Shown here: one piece after another, positions 1-8,764 of the stretch | Layout of the letters: each line of letters starts with the position of its first letter | Position numbering within the stretch: the first letter of the stretch is position 1 | Source of the DNA: JAVJSF01 sp040219555 | GTDB lineage: Bacteria; Actinomycetota; Thermoleophilia; Miltoncostaeales; Miltoncostaeaceae | Direction of reading: 5' to 3' | DNA length: 64,000 bases | Assembly (NCBI GenBank): GCA_040219555.1 | Contig: JAVJSF010000015.1 | Location: 111,723 to 175,722 of the forward strand | The notes under the pieces: generated by a model | Seen by the model: only the letters and a program-made list of their open reading frames with translations | The model's database searches: none | Told to the model about the DNA's origin: nothing | Made by a program: the position numbers and the translations under genes

Positions 1-750
1 GATCAGCTCCAGGTCGTAGCGCTGGGCGAAGTACCCCATCGACTCGTGCCCCGTGACCAGTGTGCGGGCTCCGCCCGGGATGCCGGCGAGCTGCACGGCC
101 ACCTCGCGGTCGAGGGCCTCCAGCCGCTCCGCCAGGCCCGCCGAGCGCGCGCCCACATCCGCTCCTGTGAGCTCCTCCAAGTGGGGCGCGAGCGCCAGTA
201 CCACATCGCGCATCGCGATCGGATCCATCCAGATGTGAGGGTCGTCAGCGGGGTGCTCGTGGGCGTGGTCGTCCTCGGCCTCGCTGTGGGCGTGGTCGTC
301 CTCGGCCTCGCCGTGGGCGTGGTCGTCCTCGGCCGGTGACCCGGCGGCCTCCTCGGCGTCCGAGCTGTGGCGCAGCAGCACCACGTGGTCCGTCGCGGTC
401 AGGACCTCGACCCCGTCCTCCCGGGCGCGGTCGATGGCGTCGACGAGTCCCGCCTCGAGCCCCAGGCCGTTCTCGACCACCAGATCGGCGTCGGAGAGGG
501 CGGCCACCTGACGCGCGGAGGGGCGGTACTCGTGGGGATCGGCGCCGTTGGGCATCAGCACCTCCACGCGGGCGTCGTCGCCGGCCATCTCGCCCACCAG
601 CGCACCCAGGGTGGGAGTGGTGACCACGATGCGCGCCCCGCCGGAGCCGTCGTCCGTCGCGCCGCAGCCGGCGGCGAGGACCGCCGCCGACGCCGCCACG
701 CCGAGCATCGCCGCCATCCGTCGTCCCGTCATCACGCGCCGTGCCCTCAT
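1..750 (-). CDS. znuA: Zinc/manganese ABC transporter substrate-binding lipoprotein (ZnuA/TroA family), 3' end outside window
   Basis: Partial: the start is at 750 and the frame stays open to base 1 (about 250 residues visible). The protein captures divalent metal, most likely zinc, outside the membrane and hands it to an ABC permease that should lie to the left. The N-terminus has a signal peptide ending in a lipobox (VLAAGC), so the mature protein is a lipid-anchored lipoprotein. Family landmarks in order: a PNGADPHEY metal-site segment, then an Asp/Glu/His-rich insert made of three 9-residue repeats containing DDHAH, then DPHIWMDP and VTGHESMGYFAQ, which carry further metal ligands. The His-rich loop is typical of zinc rather than manganese binders. 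Its start lies 29 nt from a likely Zur box at 779-793. The metal assignment comes from family knowledge. Confidence 0.9.
   Translation of the reverse strand, partial: MRARRVMTGRRMAAMLGVAASAAVLAAGCGATDDGSGGARIVVTTPTLGALVGEMAGDDARVEVLMPNGADPHEYRPSARQVAALSDADLVVENGLGLEAGLVDAIDRAREDGVEVLTATDHVVLLRHSSDAEEAAGSPAEDDHAHGEAEDDHAHSEAEDDHAHEHPADDPHIWMDPIAMRDVVLALAPHLEELTGADVGARSAGLAERLEALDREVAVQLAGIPGGARTLVTGHESMGYFAQRYDLELI
259..334 (-). repeat. 27-nt tandem repeat coding for the His-rich metal loop of ZnuA
   Basis: Two complete 27-nt units (259-285, 286-312) and one partial unit (313-334) encode EDDHAH followed by GEA, SEA or EH. The repeat is in frame, so copy-number change would lengthen or shorten the histidine loop without breaking the gene. 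Confidence 0.85.
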
Positions 751-778
751 TGTCGACCTCTCGTCTCCGGCTAAGTAA

Positions 779-793
779 TGAGAATGAATACCA
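779..793 (-). promoter_or_regulatory. Candidate Zur box upstream of znuA
   Basis: The 15-mer TGAGAATGAATACCA agrees at 11 of 15 positions with the actinobacterial Zur consensus as I recall it (TGAAAATGATTTTCA). It is in an AT-rich patch that stands out from the GC-rich surroundings and lies between znuA (start 750, minus) and lgt (start about 828, plus). Repression of zinc uptake by Zur when zinc is plentiful would be the expected role. This is inference from similarity and position only. Confidence 0.45.
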
Positions 794-827
794 CAATAGG
801 ATGCCGGCGCAACGGGCCCCGAGGGCG

Positions 828-1814
828 ATGCACTACGATCGCCCGGTGATCGCCGCGCCGGCCACGATCCCCGCCCCGGGGCTGCGCTCCCTCGAGCTGG
901 GCCCCCTGGACATCCGGCTGTACGCCCTGTGCCTGCTCGCGGGGGTGACCGTGGCGGCGCTCATCACGGCCCGCCGGTGGATGGCGCAGGGCGGATCCGG
1001 CGAGGTGGTGTTCGAGCTGACGCTGGTGGCCACGGCCTTCGGGCTGGTGGGTGGGCGCCTCTACCACGTGATCACCAGCTACGACCAGCTGGGCGATGAG
1101 TGGTACGCCCCACTCGCCATCTGGGAGGGCGGCCTGGGGATCTGGGGCGCCATCGCCGCGGGGGCCGTGGCGGGCGCCGTCTACCTACGCCGGCGCGGGT
1201 TGAGTGTGCCCGTGATGCTGGACGCCGCCGCGCCGGGGGTCCTCATCGCGCAGGGGATCGGCCGGATGGGCAACTACTTCAACCAGGAGTTGTTCGGCAG
1301 CCCCAGCACGTTGCCCTGGGCGCTCGAGGTGGACCCCGCGTTCCGCCCGGACGAGTCGCCGCTGATGGCCACGTACCACCCCACCTTCCTCTACGAGATG
1401 GTGTGGAACATCGTGGGCGCAGCGGCGCTCATCGTGCTGGGCCGGCGCGTCCGCATCGCCCCGCCGGGGATCTTCTGCCTCTACGTGGCCGTCTACTCCC
1501 TGGGGCGCATCTTCTGGGAGCAACTCCGCGTGGACCCCTCGCAGGAGTTCCTGGGACAGCGCCTGAACTTCTACGTGGCGCTGGCGCTGTTCCTCGGCGC
1601 GATGGCGCTGTTCGCGTACTTCCAGCGGCGCGCCGGCGACACGGACGAGCCCGGCGACGGCGACGGCGGGGGTGCGGCGGCGCCGGCGGGGGCGGCGGCC
1701 GGCGGCGCCACCGCGGCCCGCGTGGCGGCGGCCCGGCGCGGGGCCGCGCCGGCGGCGGGGGTGCCGCGGACGCCCGGCGGCCGGGCGAAGCCGACGCGCC
1801 CGAAGAGACGCTGA
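828..1814 (+). CDS. lgt: Prolipoprotein diacylglyceryl transferase
   Basis: Transfers diacylglycerol from phosphatidylglycerol to the lipobox cysteine of prolipoproteins; an integral membrane enzyme. 328 residues from ATG 828, which has GAGGG just upstream; ATG 801 and GTG 846 are in-frame alternatives. Several hydrophobic helices are visible. The family signature GIGRMGNYFNQELFG is present near residue 145, preceded by WEGGLGIWG; later come YHPTFLYEMVW and a GRIFWEQLR segment, all typical of Lgt. The last 60 or so residues are an Ala/Gly/Arg/Pro-rich tail beyond the usual family end, of a kind common in high-GC actinobacteria. It is followed after 19 nt by an ABC transporter operon on the same strand. 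Confidence 0.93.
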   Translation: MHYDRPVIAAPATIPAPGLRSLELGPLDIRLYALCLLAGVTVAALITARRWMAQGGSGEVVFELTLVATAFGLVGGRLYHVITSYDQLGDEWYAPLAIWEGGLGIWGAIAAGAVAGAVYLRRRGLSVPVMLDAAAPGVLIAQGIGRMGNYFNQELFGSPSTLPWALEVDPAFRPDESPLMATYHPTFLYEMVWNIVGAAALIVLGRRVRIAPPGIFCLYVAVYSLGRIFWEQLRVDPSQEFLGQRLNFYVALALFLGAMALFAYFQRRAGDTDEPGDGDGGGAAAPAGAAAGGATAARVAAARRGAAPAAGVPRTPGGRAKPTRPKRR

Positions 1815-1833
1815 GAGGCGTGGCCGGCCGGGC

Positions 1834-2729
<896 letters not shown>

Positions 2730-2733
<4 letters not shown>

Positions 2734-3551
2734 ACCGGGTGCTCGCGATCGCCCGCGCCACCCTGCGCGACCAGCGGGGCGGGGTGGCCGGCCTGTCGCT
2801 GACCACCTTCGGCCTGGCCCTCATGATGGGGCTGATCTACCCCTCCTACCGTGACTCGTTCGCGGAGATCGAGATCCCGGCGTTCTTCGAGGGCTTCCTG
2901 GGCGAGGCCGGCTCGCTGGGCAGCCCGGCGGGCTTCCTCACCGCGGAGGTGTTCTCGTGGCTGCCGGTGCTGGTCGCGGTGTTCGCCGTCGTCTGGGGCA
3001 CCGGGACGCTCGCGGGCGACGAGGCGTCCGGCGAACTCGATCCGCTCCTGGCGCTGCCGGTCCGCCGGCGCGAGGTGCTGGCCGGCAAGGCGTTGGGGCT
3101 GGGCGCCGGGCTGAGCGCGGTCACGCTGGCGCTGTTCCCGGGGCTGCTGATCGGTGCGGCGGTGGTGGGCATGGACATCGGTGCGGGGCGCCTGGCGGGC
3201 GCCACCCTGGCGCAGGTGCCGCTGGTGCTGCTCTACCTGGCAGTCGGCATGCTCGCCGCCGCGGCGCTGCGCACCCGCCGGGCCGCGGCGGTCGTCACGA
3301 CGGCCTCCCTGGTGGCGGCCTACACCGTCCAGATCGTGGCCGGCGCCGTCCCCGACCTGGCGGGTCTTGAGAGCCTCACCCCGCTGCACTGGGCCGATGC
3401 CTCGGCCGAACTCACCGAGGGCCCGCAGCCCCTGCGCTGGCTGGGTCTGACGGCCGTGGCGCTGGCCCTGTTCGCCGCCGCGGGGGTCCTGTTCGACCGA
3501 CGCGAGATCGGCTCCGGGCAGCCGCGACGGCGTCCGGGCCGGCGGCGGTGA
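2730..3551 (+). CDS. ABC-2 type transporter permease
   Basis: Membrane subunit, 273 residues, of the exporter formed with the preceding ATPase. About six hydrophobic segments can be counted, including one near residue 20, one near 75-95 (VFSWLPVLVAVFAVVWG) and several in the C-terminal half. The stretch GTLAGDEASGELDPLLALPV matches the coupling region of ABC-2 permeases (family knowledge), in which a cytoplasmic helix contacts the ATPase. GTG start, overlapping the ATPase stop by 4 nt. It ends 15 nt before the convergent TetR gene. Substrate unknown. Confidence 0.87.
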
Positions 3552-3566
3552 TGGCCCGCTCGGGGG

Positions 3567-4175
3567 TCAGGCCCCGGGAGCCGTCGCGGCCCACGCCGCC
3601 ACCTGCGCCCGGCCCGCCCGCACCAGCGCCGCGTGGGCGCCGGGCCGGTAGCCGGCCTGGAGGGCCAGGTTGAGGCCGAGCACCACCGCGACCACCAGAT
3701 CGCGGTGGGTCCCGCGGTCGTCCCCGTCGATCTCGCCGTCCCGCGCCGCGCGCTCCAGCGCGGCGTCGAGGGCTCGGCGCAGGGCCGTGCGGTGCTGCGC
3801 CAGACGCGCGGCCAGGCGCGGTTCGGCGCCGGCGCCGTCGGCGGCGAAGCGTCCCACCAGGCACCCCCGCCCGCCGTCGGCGGCGTGCCACTCGCCCAGG
3901 CCGGCGAGGAAGCGGTCGATGGCGGCCAGGCCGTCGGGCGCCTGGCGCAGGGGCGCGATCAGGCCGGCGTCCAGGCGCTCGAGGTAACGGCCGAAGACCC
4001 GGTCGGCCAGGTCGACCTTGCTGCCGAAGGCGCTGCTGATGCTCGACTGCCCCAGGCCGAGGGCGCTCTCCAGGTCCCTGGTGGTCGTGCGCCGGTAGCC
4101 GCGGCGCCAGAACACGTCGACCGCGGCATCGAGGGCGGCGTCGGTGTCGAAGGTGCGCGGGCGGCCGGGGGGCAT
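3567..4175 (-). CDS. TetR-family transcriptional regulator
   Basis: 202-residue DNA-binding repressor candidate. The N-terminus (GRPRTFDTDAALDAAVDVFW) and the HTH region RTTTRDLESALGLGQSSIS are typical TetR, here of the AcrR/YxaF-like group that begins GRPR. The C-terminal two thirds is helical and probably binds a ligand. I chose the ATG at 4175 because a GGAGG lies just upstream and the regulator motif starts directly after it. It is divergent from an OsmC-type peroxidase gene, with a small ACAC/GTGT palindrome between them, so control of that gene and of itself is the simplest guess. Confidence 0.9.
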   Translation of the reverse strand: MPPGRPRTFDTDAALDAAVDVFWRRGYRRTTTRDLESALGLGQSSISSAFGSKVDLADRVFGRYLERLDAGLIAPLRQAPDGLAAIDRFLAGLGEWHAADGGRGCLVGRFAADGAGAEPRLAARLAQHRTALRRALDAALERAARDGEIDGDDRGTHRDLVVAVVLGLNLALQAGYRPGAHAALVRAGRAQVAAWAATAPGA

Positions 4176-4215
4176 GGGCCTCCAGCGTAGCCGCGGACCG
4201 GGACACGGGGGCATC

Positions 4216-4227
4216 ACACGGTTGTGT
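4216..4227. promoter_or_regulatory. Small palindrome between tetR and osmC-like gene
   Basis: ACAC-GGTT-GTGT sits between the divergent starts at 4175 (minus) and 4269 (plus), upstream of a CATAAT hexamer at 4239-4244. It is short, so only the location in a regulator/target gap makes it worth noting as a possible TetR operator. Confidence 0.3.
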
Positions 4228-4268
4228 AGCGTTTGTCTCATAATCGCCCCACGAGCCCGGAGCCCGCG

Positions 4269-4745
4269 ATGACCGCCTTCACCACCACCATGCCGGTACG
4301 CCTCAACGCCGAGTCCCGCACGCTGGATCGTGAGGTGGACCTTCCCCCCCACGGGGACACCATCCACTTCGGGGCGCACGGCGACGTGGCCGAGCACTAC
4401 AAGATGACCCCGAAGGAGCCGCTGCCGAGCACCATCGACTACCTCGTGGCCTCGGTGGCCGGTTGCCTGATCGGCACCTTCGCGGGATCGCTGATGCGCG
4501 CGCGCATCCCGGTCTCGCCGGCCACGCTGACCGGGACCGTGGCGGGCGACGTCGCCTCCGACGACGACAACGTGCTGCGCGTGCGCCGCATCACCGTGGA
4601 GTACACGCTGGAGCTGGACGAGGAGCACCGCGCCGGCGCGGAGGAGGTCCACGGCGTGCACGCCGGCCGCTGCCCCAACGCCCGCAGCGTGGGCGCGGCC
4701 ATCGAGATCGTCACCAACCTGCGCATCGTGGCCCCCGGGGCCTGA
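4269..4745 (+). CDS. OsmC/Ohr-family protein (thiol peroxidase-like)
   Basis: 158-residue OsmC-fold protein, likely reducing organic hydroperoxides with two reactive cysteines. The first Cys lies in SVAGCLIG and the second in GRCPNARSVG, at the positions expected for the family's active-site pair. The segment PLPSTIDYLVASVAGC is typical of the YhfA/OsmC branch. ATG 4269 was preferred over the upstream ATG 4233, because the upstream residues (SHNRPTSPEPA) look non-coding and overlap the promoter region. Transcribed divergently from the TetR regulator. OsmC members also occur as detoxifiers of other electrophiles. Confidence 0.85.
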   Translation: MTAFTTTMPVRLNAESRTLDREVDLPPHGDTIHFGAHGDVAEHYKMTPKEPLPSTIDYLVASVAGCLIGTFAGSLMRARIPVSPATLTGTVAGDVASDDDNVLRVRRITVEYTLELDEEHRAGAEEVHGVHAGRCPNARSVGAAIEIVTNLRIVAPGA

Positions 4746-4776
4746 CCGGCTCGCCGCGCGGAGCGGCCCCCGCGGC

Positions 4777-7152
4777 CTATCGCCGCGCCCGCTCCCGCGT
4801 CGCCTCCGGGTCCTCCAGGCGCACCAGCCAGGGGATGCGGCGCATCAGCCACAACAGGCCCGCGCCCGCGGCGCTGCCGGCGGCGATGACGGCCCAGCCG
4901 GCGGCCCCGGGGGCGGGGATCGCGAAGAAGTCGCGCAGGAACGGGATCGAGAGGCCGATGGGGATGGCGACCAGGAACGCGGCGACCATCCCCCACACCC
5001 AGCGGCGCACCGGGCGGCGCTCGGGGCCGCGCTCCACCTGCACGAGGATCGCCAGGCCGATCAGGGTGGCGGTGATCACGGCCGCCGCCCGGCCCTGCTC
5101 CAGCGACAGGTCCGCCACCCGGCGGGCCAGCAGGTAGGAGGCCGCGATCCCGCCCGCCGACACCAGGCCGGCGGGGACCACGAACGCCCCCAGCGAGCGC
5201 AGAAAGCCCTCGCGGCGCACCCGGCCGTCACTGGCCGCCAGCGCCAGGAAGAACGCCGGGATGCCGATGGTCAGCGACGAGGTGACGGTGAGGTGGCGCG
5301 GCAGGAAGGGGAAGGCGATCGTGGACATGCCGAACGTGGCCAGCAGCGCGGCCGCGTAGACGGACTTGGCCACGAACAGCTTCGCCACCCGGTGGGTGTT
5401 GCGGATGATGCGCCGCCCCTCCTCCACCGCGCGCGGGACGGTGGCGAAGTCGTTGGACACCAGCACTAGGTCGCCGACACCCTTGGCCATCTGGCTGCCG
5501 TTGCCCATGGCGATGGCCAGACGCGCCTCCTTGAGCGCCAGCACGTCGTTCACCCCGTCGCCCACCATCGCGGTGTAGCGCCCCCGCCGGTCGAGGGCGG
5601 CCAGGATGTCCCGCTTGTCCTCGGGCGTGACCCGGCCGAACACCACCGTCCCGAGCGCCACCCGCTCCAGCTCGGCGGGATCGGCGGGGAGGTCGGCGCC
5701 GGCGATCGCCCGCTCGGCCCCGGGAACACCGGCGGCCAGCGCCACCGCCCGCACCGTGCCGACCCCGTCGCCCGAGATGACCTTGAGGTCGACCCCCTGT
5801 GCGTGCATGAAGGCCACCGTGTCGCCCGCGTCGGGCCGGAGTCCCTCGACGAGCACGGCGGCCCCCGCCGCCACCAGGCCGGCCGGCAGCGCCTCGCCCG
5901 CAAGCGGCGCGTCCGAGTGCGCCAGCAGCACCACCCGCCGGCCGGTGGCGGCCTCCGTGCCGGCGGTCTCGGCCAGGCCGGCGTCGACGCTCACGCCCGC
6001 CGCGATCAGGACATCCGGCGCCCCCATCACCAGCGAGCCGACGCCCTCGATCGTGACCCCGCTCCACTTGCGCGCCGACGAGAACGGCACCTCGGCGCTC
6101 ACGGGCCGGACCTCGGCGGGCAGGCCCTCGGCGATCGCCCGCATCGTGGCGTTCTGCGAGCCGGCGGAGGCGGCCAGCGCCCCGAGCAACTCCCGGGCCC
6201 GCGCCTCGCCCCCGGGCCCGCCGACGACCCGGTCGAGGACGATGCGGGCATCGGTGAGCGTGCCGGTCTTGTCGAAGCAGATGGTGTCGACGCTCGCCAG
6301 GCTCTCGACGGCGTTCAGGCGCTGGGCCAGCGTTCCCAGGCGCCCCAGCCGGATCGCGGCAACCGCGAAGGTGAGGCTGGTCAGCAGCACCAGCCCCTCG
6401 GGGATCAGCGGCACCAGGGCCGCCACGATCGTCTCCGCCCCCTCGCGCAGCGACAGATCCCTCCATGTGAGGGACGCCAGCAGGGCGATCGCGAGCGGGA
6501 TCATCACGCCCACGGTCACGCGCAGCACGCGGTCGATGTCCAGCTGCAGCGGGCTCTTGCGGGCCCGCGTGCCGCGCGCCTCGGTGGCCAGGCGCTCCGC
6601 GAAGCTGTCCGCGCCCACGCGCAGCACCTCGTAGTCGCCCGCGCCGGCCGCGCAGTACGCCCCCGAGAGGACCTCCTCGCCCGCCTCGCGCGCGACCGCC
6701 TCGGCCTCGCCGGTGAGGATCGACTCGTCCAGCGCCAGCCCCCGGGCCGACACCAGCCGCCCGTCGGCCACCACCTGGTCACCCGCCTCGAGGTGCAGCA
6801 CGTCGCCCACCACCACGCCGCCCACCGGCAGGTCGGTCAGGGCCCCGTCGCGCCAGGCGTGCGCCACCGGGGCGGCAAGCAGGCCGAGGCGGTCGAGGGT
6901 GCGCTTGGCCCGTACCTCCTGGACGATCCCGATGAGGGTGTTGGCCACGATCACGCCGCCGAACAACCCGTCGCGCGGGTCGCCGAGCACCAGGATGACC
7001 GCCAGCAGGACGCCGAGGATCAGGTTGAACACCGTGAAGGTGTTCGCGAACGCGATGTCGGCATAGCTGCGGCTGCCGCGGGGGCGTCGCCGCCGGGGCG
7101 CGTCGCGCAGCCGCGCGGCGGCCTCCCCCGAGCTCAGGCCGGGAGAGGTCAC
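4777..7152 (-). CDS. Cation-transporting P-type ATPase, CtpE-like
   Basis: 791-residue membrane ion pump. In order: an actuator domain with LDESILTGEAEAV, a membrane segment with LIPEGLVLLTSL (the PEGL-type motif of CtpE and Ca-type pumps), the phosphorylation site DKTGTLTD, the nucleotide-binding region, and the hinge MVGDGVNDVLALKEA followed by C-terminal membrane helices. There is no N-terminal heavy-metal-binding domain (no CxxC), which argues against copper or zinc. Mycobacterial CtpE imports or exports calcium; assigning calcium here is by resemblance. Its start follows the small membrane protein gene by 24 nt on the same strand, so they may be co-transcribed. Convergent with the OsmC gene. 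Confidence 0.9.
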   Translation of the reverse strand: MTSPGLSSGEAAARLRDAPRRRRPRGSRSYADIAFANTFTVFNLILGVLLAVILVLGDPRDGLFGGVIVANTLIGIVQEVRAKRTLDRLGLLAAPVAHAWRDGALTDLPVGGVVVGDVLHLEAGDQVVADGRLVSARGLALDESILTGEAEAVAREAGEEVLSGAYCAAGAGDYEVLRVGADSFAERLATEARGTRARKSPLQLDIDRVLRVTVGVMIPLAIALLASLTWRDLSLREGAETIVAALVPLIPEGLVLLTSLTFAVAAIRLGRLGTLAQRLNAVESLASVDTICFDKTGTLTDARIVLDRVVGGPGGEARARELLGALAASAGSQNATMRAIAEGLPAEVRPVSAEVPFSSARKWSGVTIEGVGSLVMGAPDVLIAAGVSVDAGLAETAGTEAATGRRVVLLAHSDAPLAGEALPAGLVAAGAAVLVEGLRPDAGDTVAFMHAQGVDLKVISGDGVGTVRAVALAAGVPGAERAIAGADLPADPAELERVALGTVVFGRVTPEDKRDILAALDRRGRYTAMVGDGVNDVLALKEARLAIAMGNGSQMAKGVGDLVLVSNDFATVPRAVEEGRRIIRNTHRVAKLFVAKSVYAAALLATFGMSTIAFPFLPRHLTVTSSLTIGIPAFFLALAASDGRVRREGFLRSLGAFVVPAGLVSAGGIAASYLLARRVADLSLEQGRAAAVITATLIGLAILVQVERGPERRPVRRWVWGMVAAFLVAIPIGLSIPFLRDFFAIPAPGAAGWAVIAAGSAAGAGLLWLMRRIPWLVRLEDPEATRERARR

Positions 7153-7176
7153 CTCAGGGGGCGGGGAGGGTCCCGC

Positions 7177-7368
7177 TCAGTCCTCGTCGGCGCCGTCGTC
7201 GCGAGCGGCGGCGCCCAGCGACGCGAGGGTGAAGAGCAGGAACCCGACGCCCATGATGAGCGGCAGATAGCCGGCGTGGTGGCGGTCGTGCCAGCCGACG
7301 GCCAGCAGCAGTGCCGTCAGGACGACGAGCGTGGCGAGGATCCAGACCGGCAGGCCCTTCATGTGCAC
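7177..7368 (-). CDS. Small two-helix membrane protein
   Basis: 63 residues with two clear hydrophobic helices (about residues 8-25 and 33-52) joined by a short basic/His-containing loop, and an acidic tail (DDGADED). No family recognised. The start could also be the second Met at 7362. It is the first gene of a likely two-gene unit with the P-type ATPase, so a role as an accessory of the pump is possible but unproven. Confidence 0.6.
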   Translation of the reverse strand: MHMKGLPVWILATLVVLTALLLAVGWHDRHHAGYLPLIMGVGFLLFTLASLGAAARDDGADED

Positions 7369-7464
7369 TCCGGGGTCGGTGGTGGGGCGCCGGTGCCCGG
7401 CGCGGGTCCATCCTACCCCGGCGACCCCTCACGGGCGCCCGCGTGGGGCGGGTCCCCCGGCTGG

Positions 7465-7470
7465 TAACCT
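7465..7470 (+). promoter_or_regulatory. -10-like hexamer for leaderless STAS gene
   Basis: TAACCT ends 8 nt before the ATG at 7479, with no Shine-Dalgarno sequence, as expected of a leaderless transcript. The same arrangement recurs before several genes of the window. Confidence 0.45.
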
Positions 7471-7478
7471 GCCGCGCG

Positions 7479-7805
7479 ATGAGCGACGAACATGTGCAGG
7501 TGCGGGTCGAGCAGCGCGGCGAGGCGACCGTCGTGTGGGTGTCCGGCGTGCTCGATGCCCTTGCCCTCCCCGATGTGTCGGTGGTCCTGACCGACGCACA
7601 GCGCGGCTCCGGCCCGGTCTATGTCGACCTGGCGGGAGTGACGTTCATGGACAGCCGCGGCCTGGGCTCGCTGCTGGCGGCCAACGAGCGCTCGCGCGAG
7701 GGCGCCCCGCCGGTGAAGGTCCACAGCCCCTCCGAGGCCGTGGTGCGGCTGCTGGATGTCTCCGGCGTCCGCGGCGTGCTCACCGAGGTCGACTCCCTGC
7801 CGTGA
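7479..7805 (+). CDS. STAS-domain anti-sigma factor antagonist
   Basis: 108-residue single STAS domain of the SpoIIAA/RsbV type. The protein should bind an anti-sigma factor kinase and release its sigma factor when not phosphorylated. The loop VTFMDSRGLGSLLAAN carries the phosphorylatable Ser (residue 59, after Asp58), so the switch site is intact. No anti-sigma kinase or sigma partner is adjacent; the next gene overlaps by 4 nt and codes for an amidohydrolase. A -10-like TAACCT lies just upstream. Confidence 0.9.
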   Translation: MSDEHVQVRVEQRGEATVVWVSGVLDALALPDVSVVLTDAQRGSGPVYVDLAGVTFMDSRGLGSLLAANERSREGAPPVKVHSPSEAVVRLLDVSGVRGVLTEVDSLP

Positions 7806-8764
7806 CCGGCGGCGGCGGGGCCGCCCCGCCCGCGTGGGACATCCATCAGCACCTCTGGCCCGCCGCCCTGCGCGACGAACTGGCCGCGCGCGCGGCCCCG
7901 CCCCGCCTGGGGCGCCGGCCCGGCGCCCCGGCCGACCTGCACCTGCTGGGCGAGCCGGTGTGGCCCGTCGACGAGCGCGACCATGATCCCGCCGCCCGCT
8001 CCGGCCTGGTGGCACGGGACGGCCTGAGCGGAGCCGTCGTCGCGCCCTCGGTCCCGCTGGGCGCGGAGGCACTGACGGGCGCCGAGGGCGCCCGGCTGGT
8101 GGCCGCGTACAACGCCGGCGCGGCCGCCCTGCCGGCACCGCTGCGGTGGTGGGCCGCCGCGGTCCTGGACCGGCCGGACCCCGGTGCGCTGGGCGCCGCC
8201 CTCGACGCCGGTGCGGTGGGCCTGTGCCTGGCGGCGGGCGCCCTCACGGATCCCGGGCGCGTGGCGCACCTGGGTGGCCTGCTGTCGCTGGTCGAGGCCC
8301 GCGACCGGCCTCTGTTCGTGCATCCGGGCCCCTCCCCCTGGGCCCCCGCCCCGGACGCGGCGGTCGACGGCGCGCCGTGGTGGCCGGCGCTCACGCGCTA
8401 CGTGGCCGACATGCAGGCGGCGTGGTTCGCGGTCCGCGCCTGGGTGCTGCCCGCCCACCCCGCGCTGCGGGTGTGCCTGGCGATGCTGGCCGGGCTGGCA
8501 CCGCTGCACGCCGAGCGGGCCCGCTCGCGCGGCCTCACCTGGCCGGCGCAGGACCCGCGACTCTTCTATGACACCTCGTCGTACGGTGCCGGGGCCATCG
8601 CCGCGGTTGCGGCCGCGGTCGGTGGCGAGGCCATCGTCTTCGGCTCGGACCGGCCCGTGGTGGACCCGCCCCGGGCTCCCGCACCGGGCCACCCGTGGGT
8701 GACCGCCAACCCGCTGCGCCTGCTGGGCCCGGCCGTCGCCGGCGCCGCGCTCAGGACGAGCTGA
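7802..8764 (+). CDS. Amidohydrolase-2 family metal-dependent hydrolase
   Basis: 320 residues, TIM-barrel hydrolase family that includes decarboxylases. The N-terminal metal motif reads DIHQHLW, later come FVHPGPSPW and a C-terminal GSDRPVV, the expected order of His, His and Asp ligands. GTG start overlaps the stop of the STAS gene by 4 nt, the strongest reason to choose it. The substrate is unknown; the central region has an unusually Ala-rich composition. The last 14 nt overlap the convergent cysA gene. Confidence 0.75.
   Translation: MTGGGGAAPPAWDIHQHLWPAALRDELAARAAPPRLGRRPGAPADLHLLGEPVWPVDERDHDPAARSGLVARDGLSGAVVAPSVPLGAEALTGAEGARLVAAYNAGAAALPAPLRWWAAAVLDRPDPGALGAALDAGAVGLCLAAGALTDPGRVAHLGGLLSLVEARDRPLFVHPGPSPWAPAPDAAVDGAPWWPALTRYVADMQAAWFAVRAWVLPAHPALRVCLAMLAGLAPLHAERARSRGLTWPAQDPRLFYDTSSYGAGAIAAVAAAVGGEAIVFGSDRPVVDPPRAPAPGHPWVTANPLRLLGPAVAGAALRTS

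Noticed and set aside
259..334. CRISPR-like repeats
   Set aside because: The 27-nt repeats are contiguous, without spacers, in frame and coding. No CRISPR array or cas gene was seen in the window.
1670..1800. Low-complexity GC repeat at the end of lgt as a mobile or regulatory repeat
   Set aside because: It reads as an Ala/Gly/Arg-rich in-frame tail of Lgt and has no unit structure.
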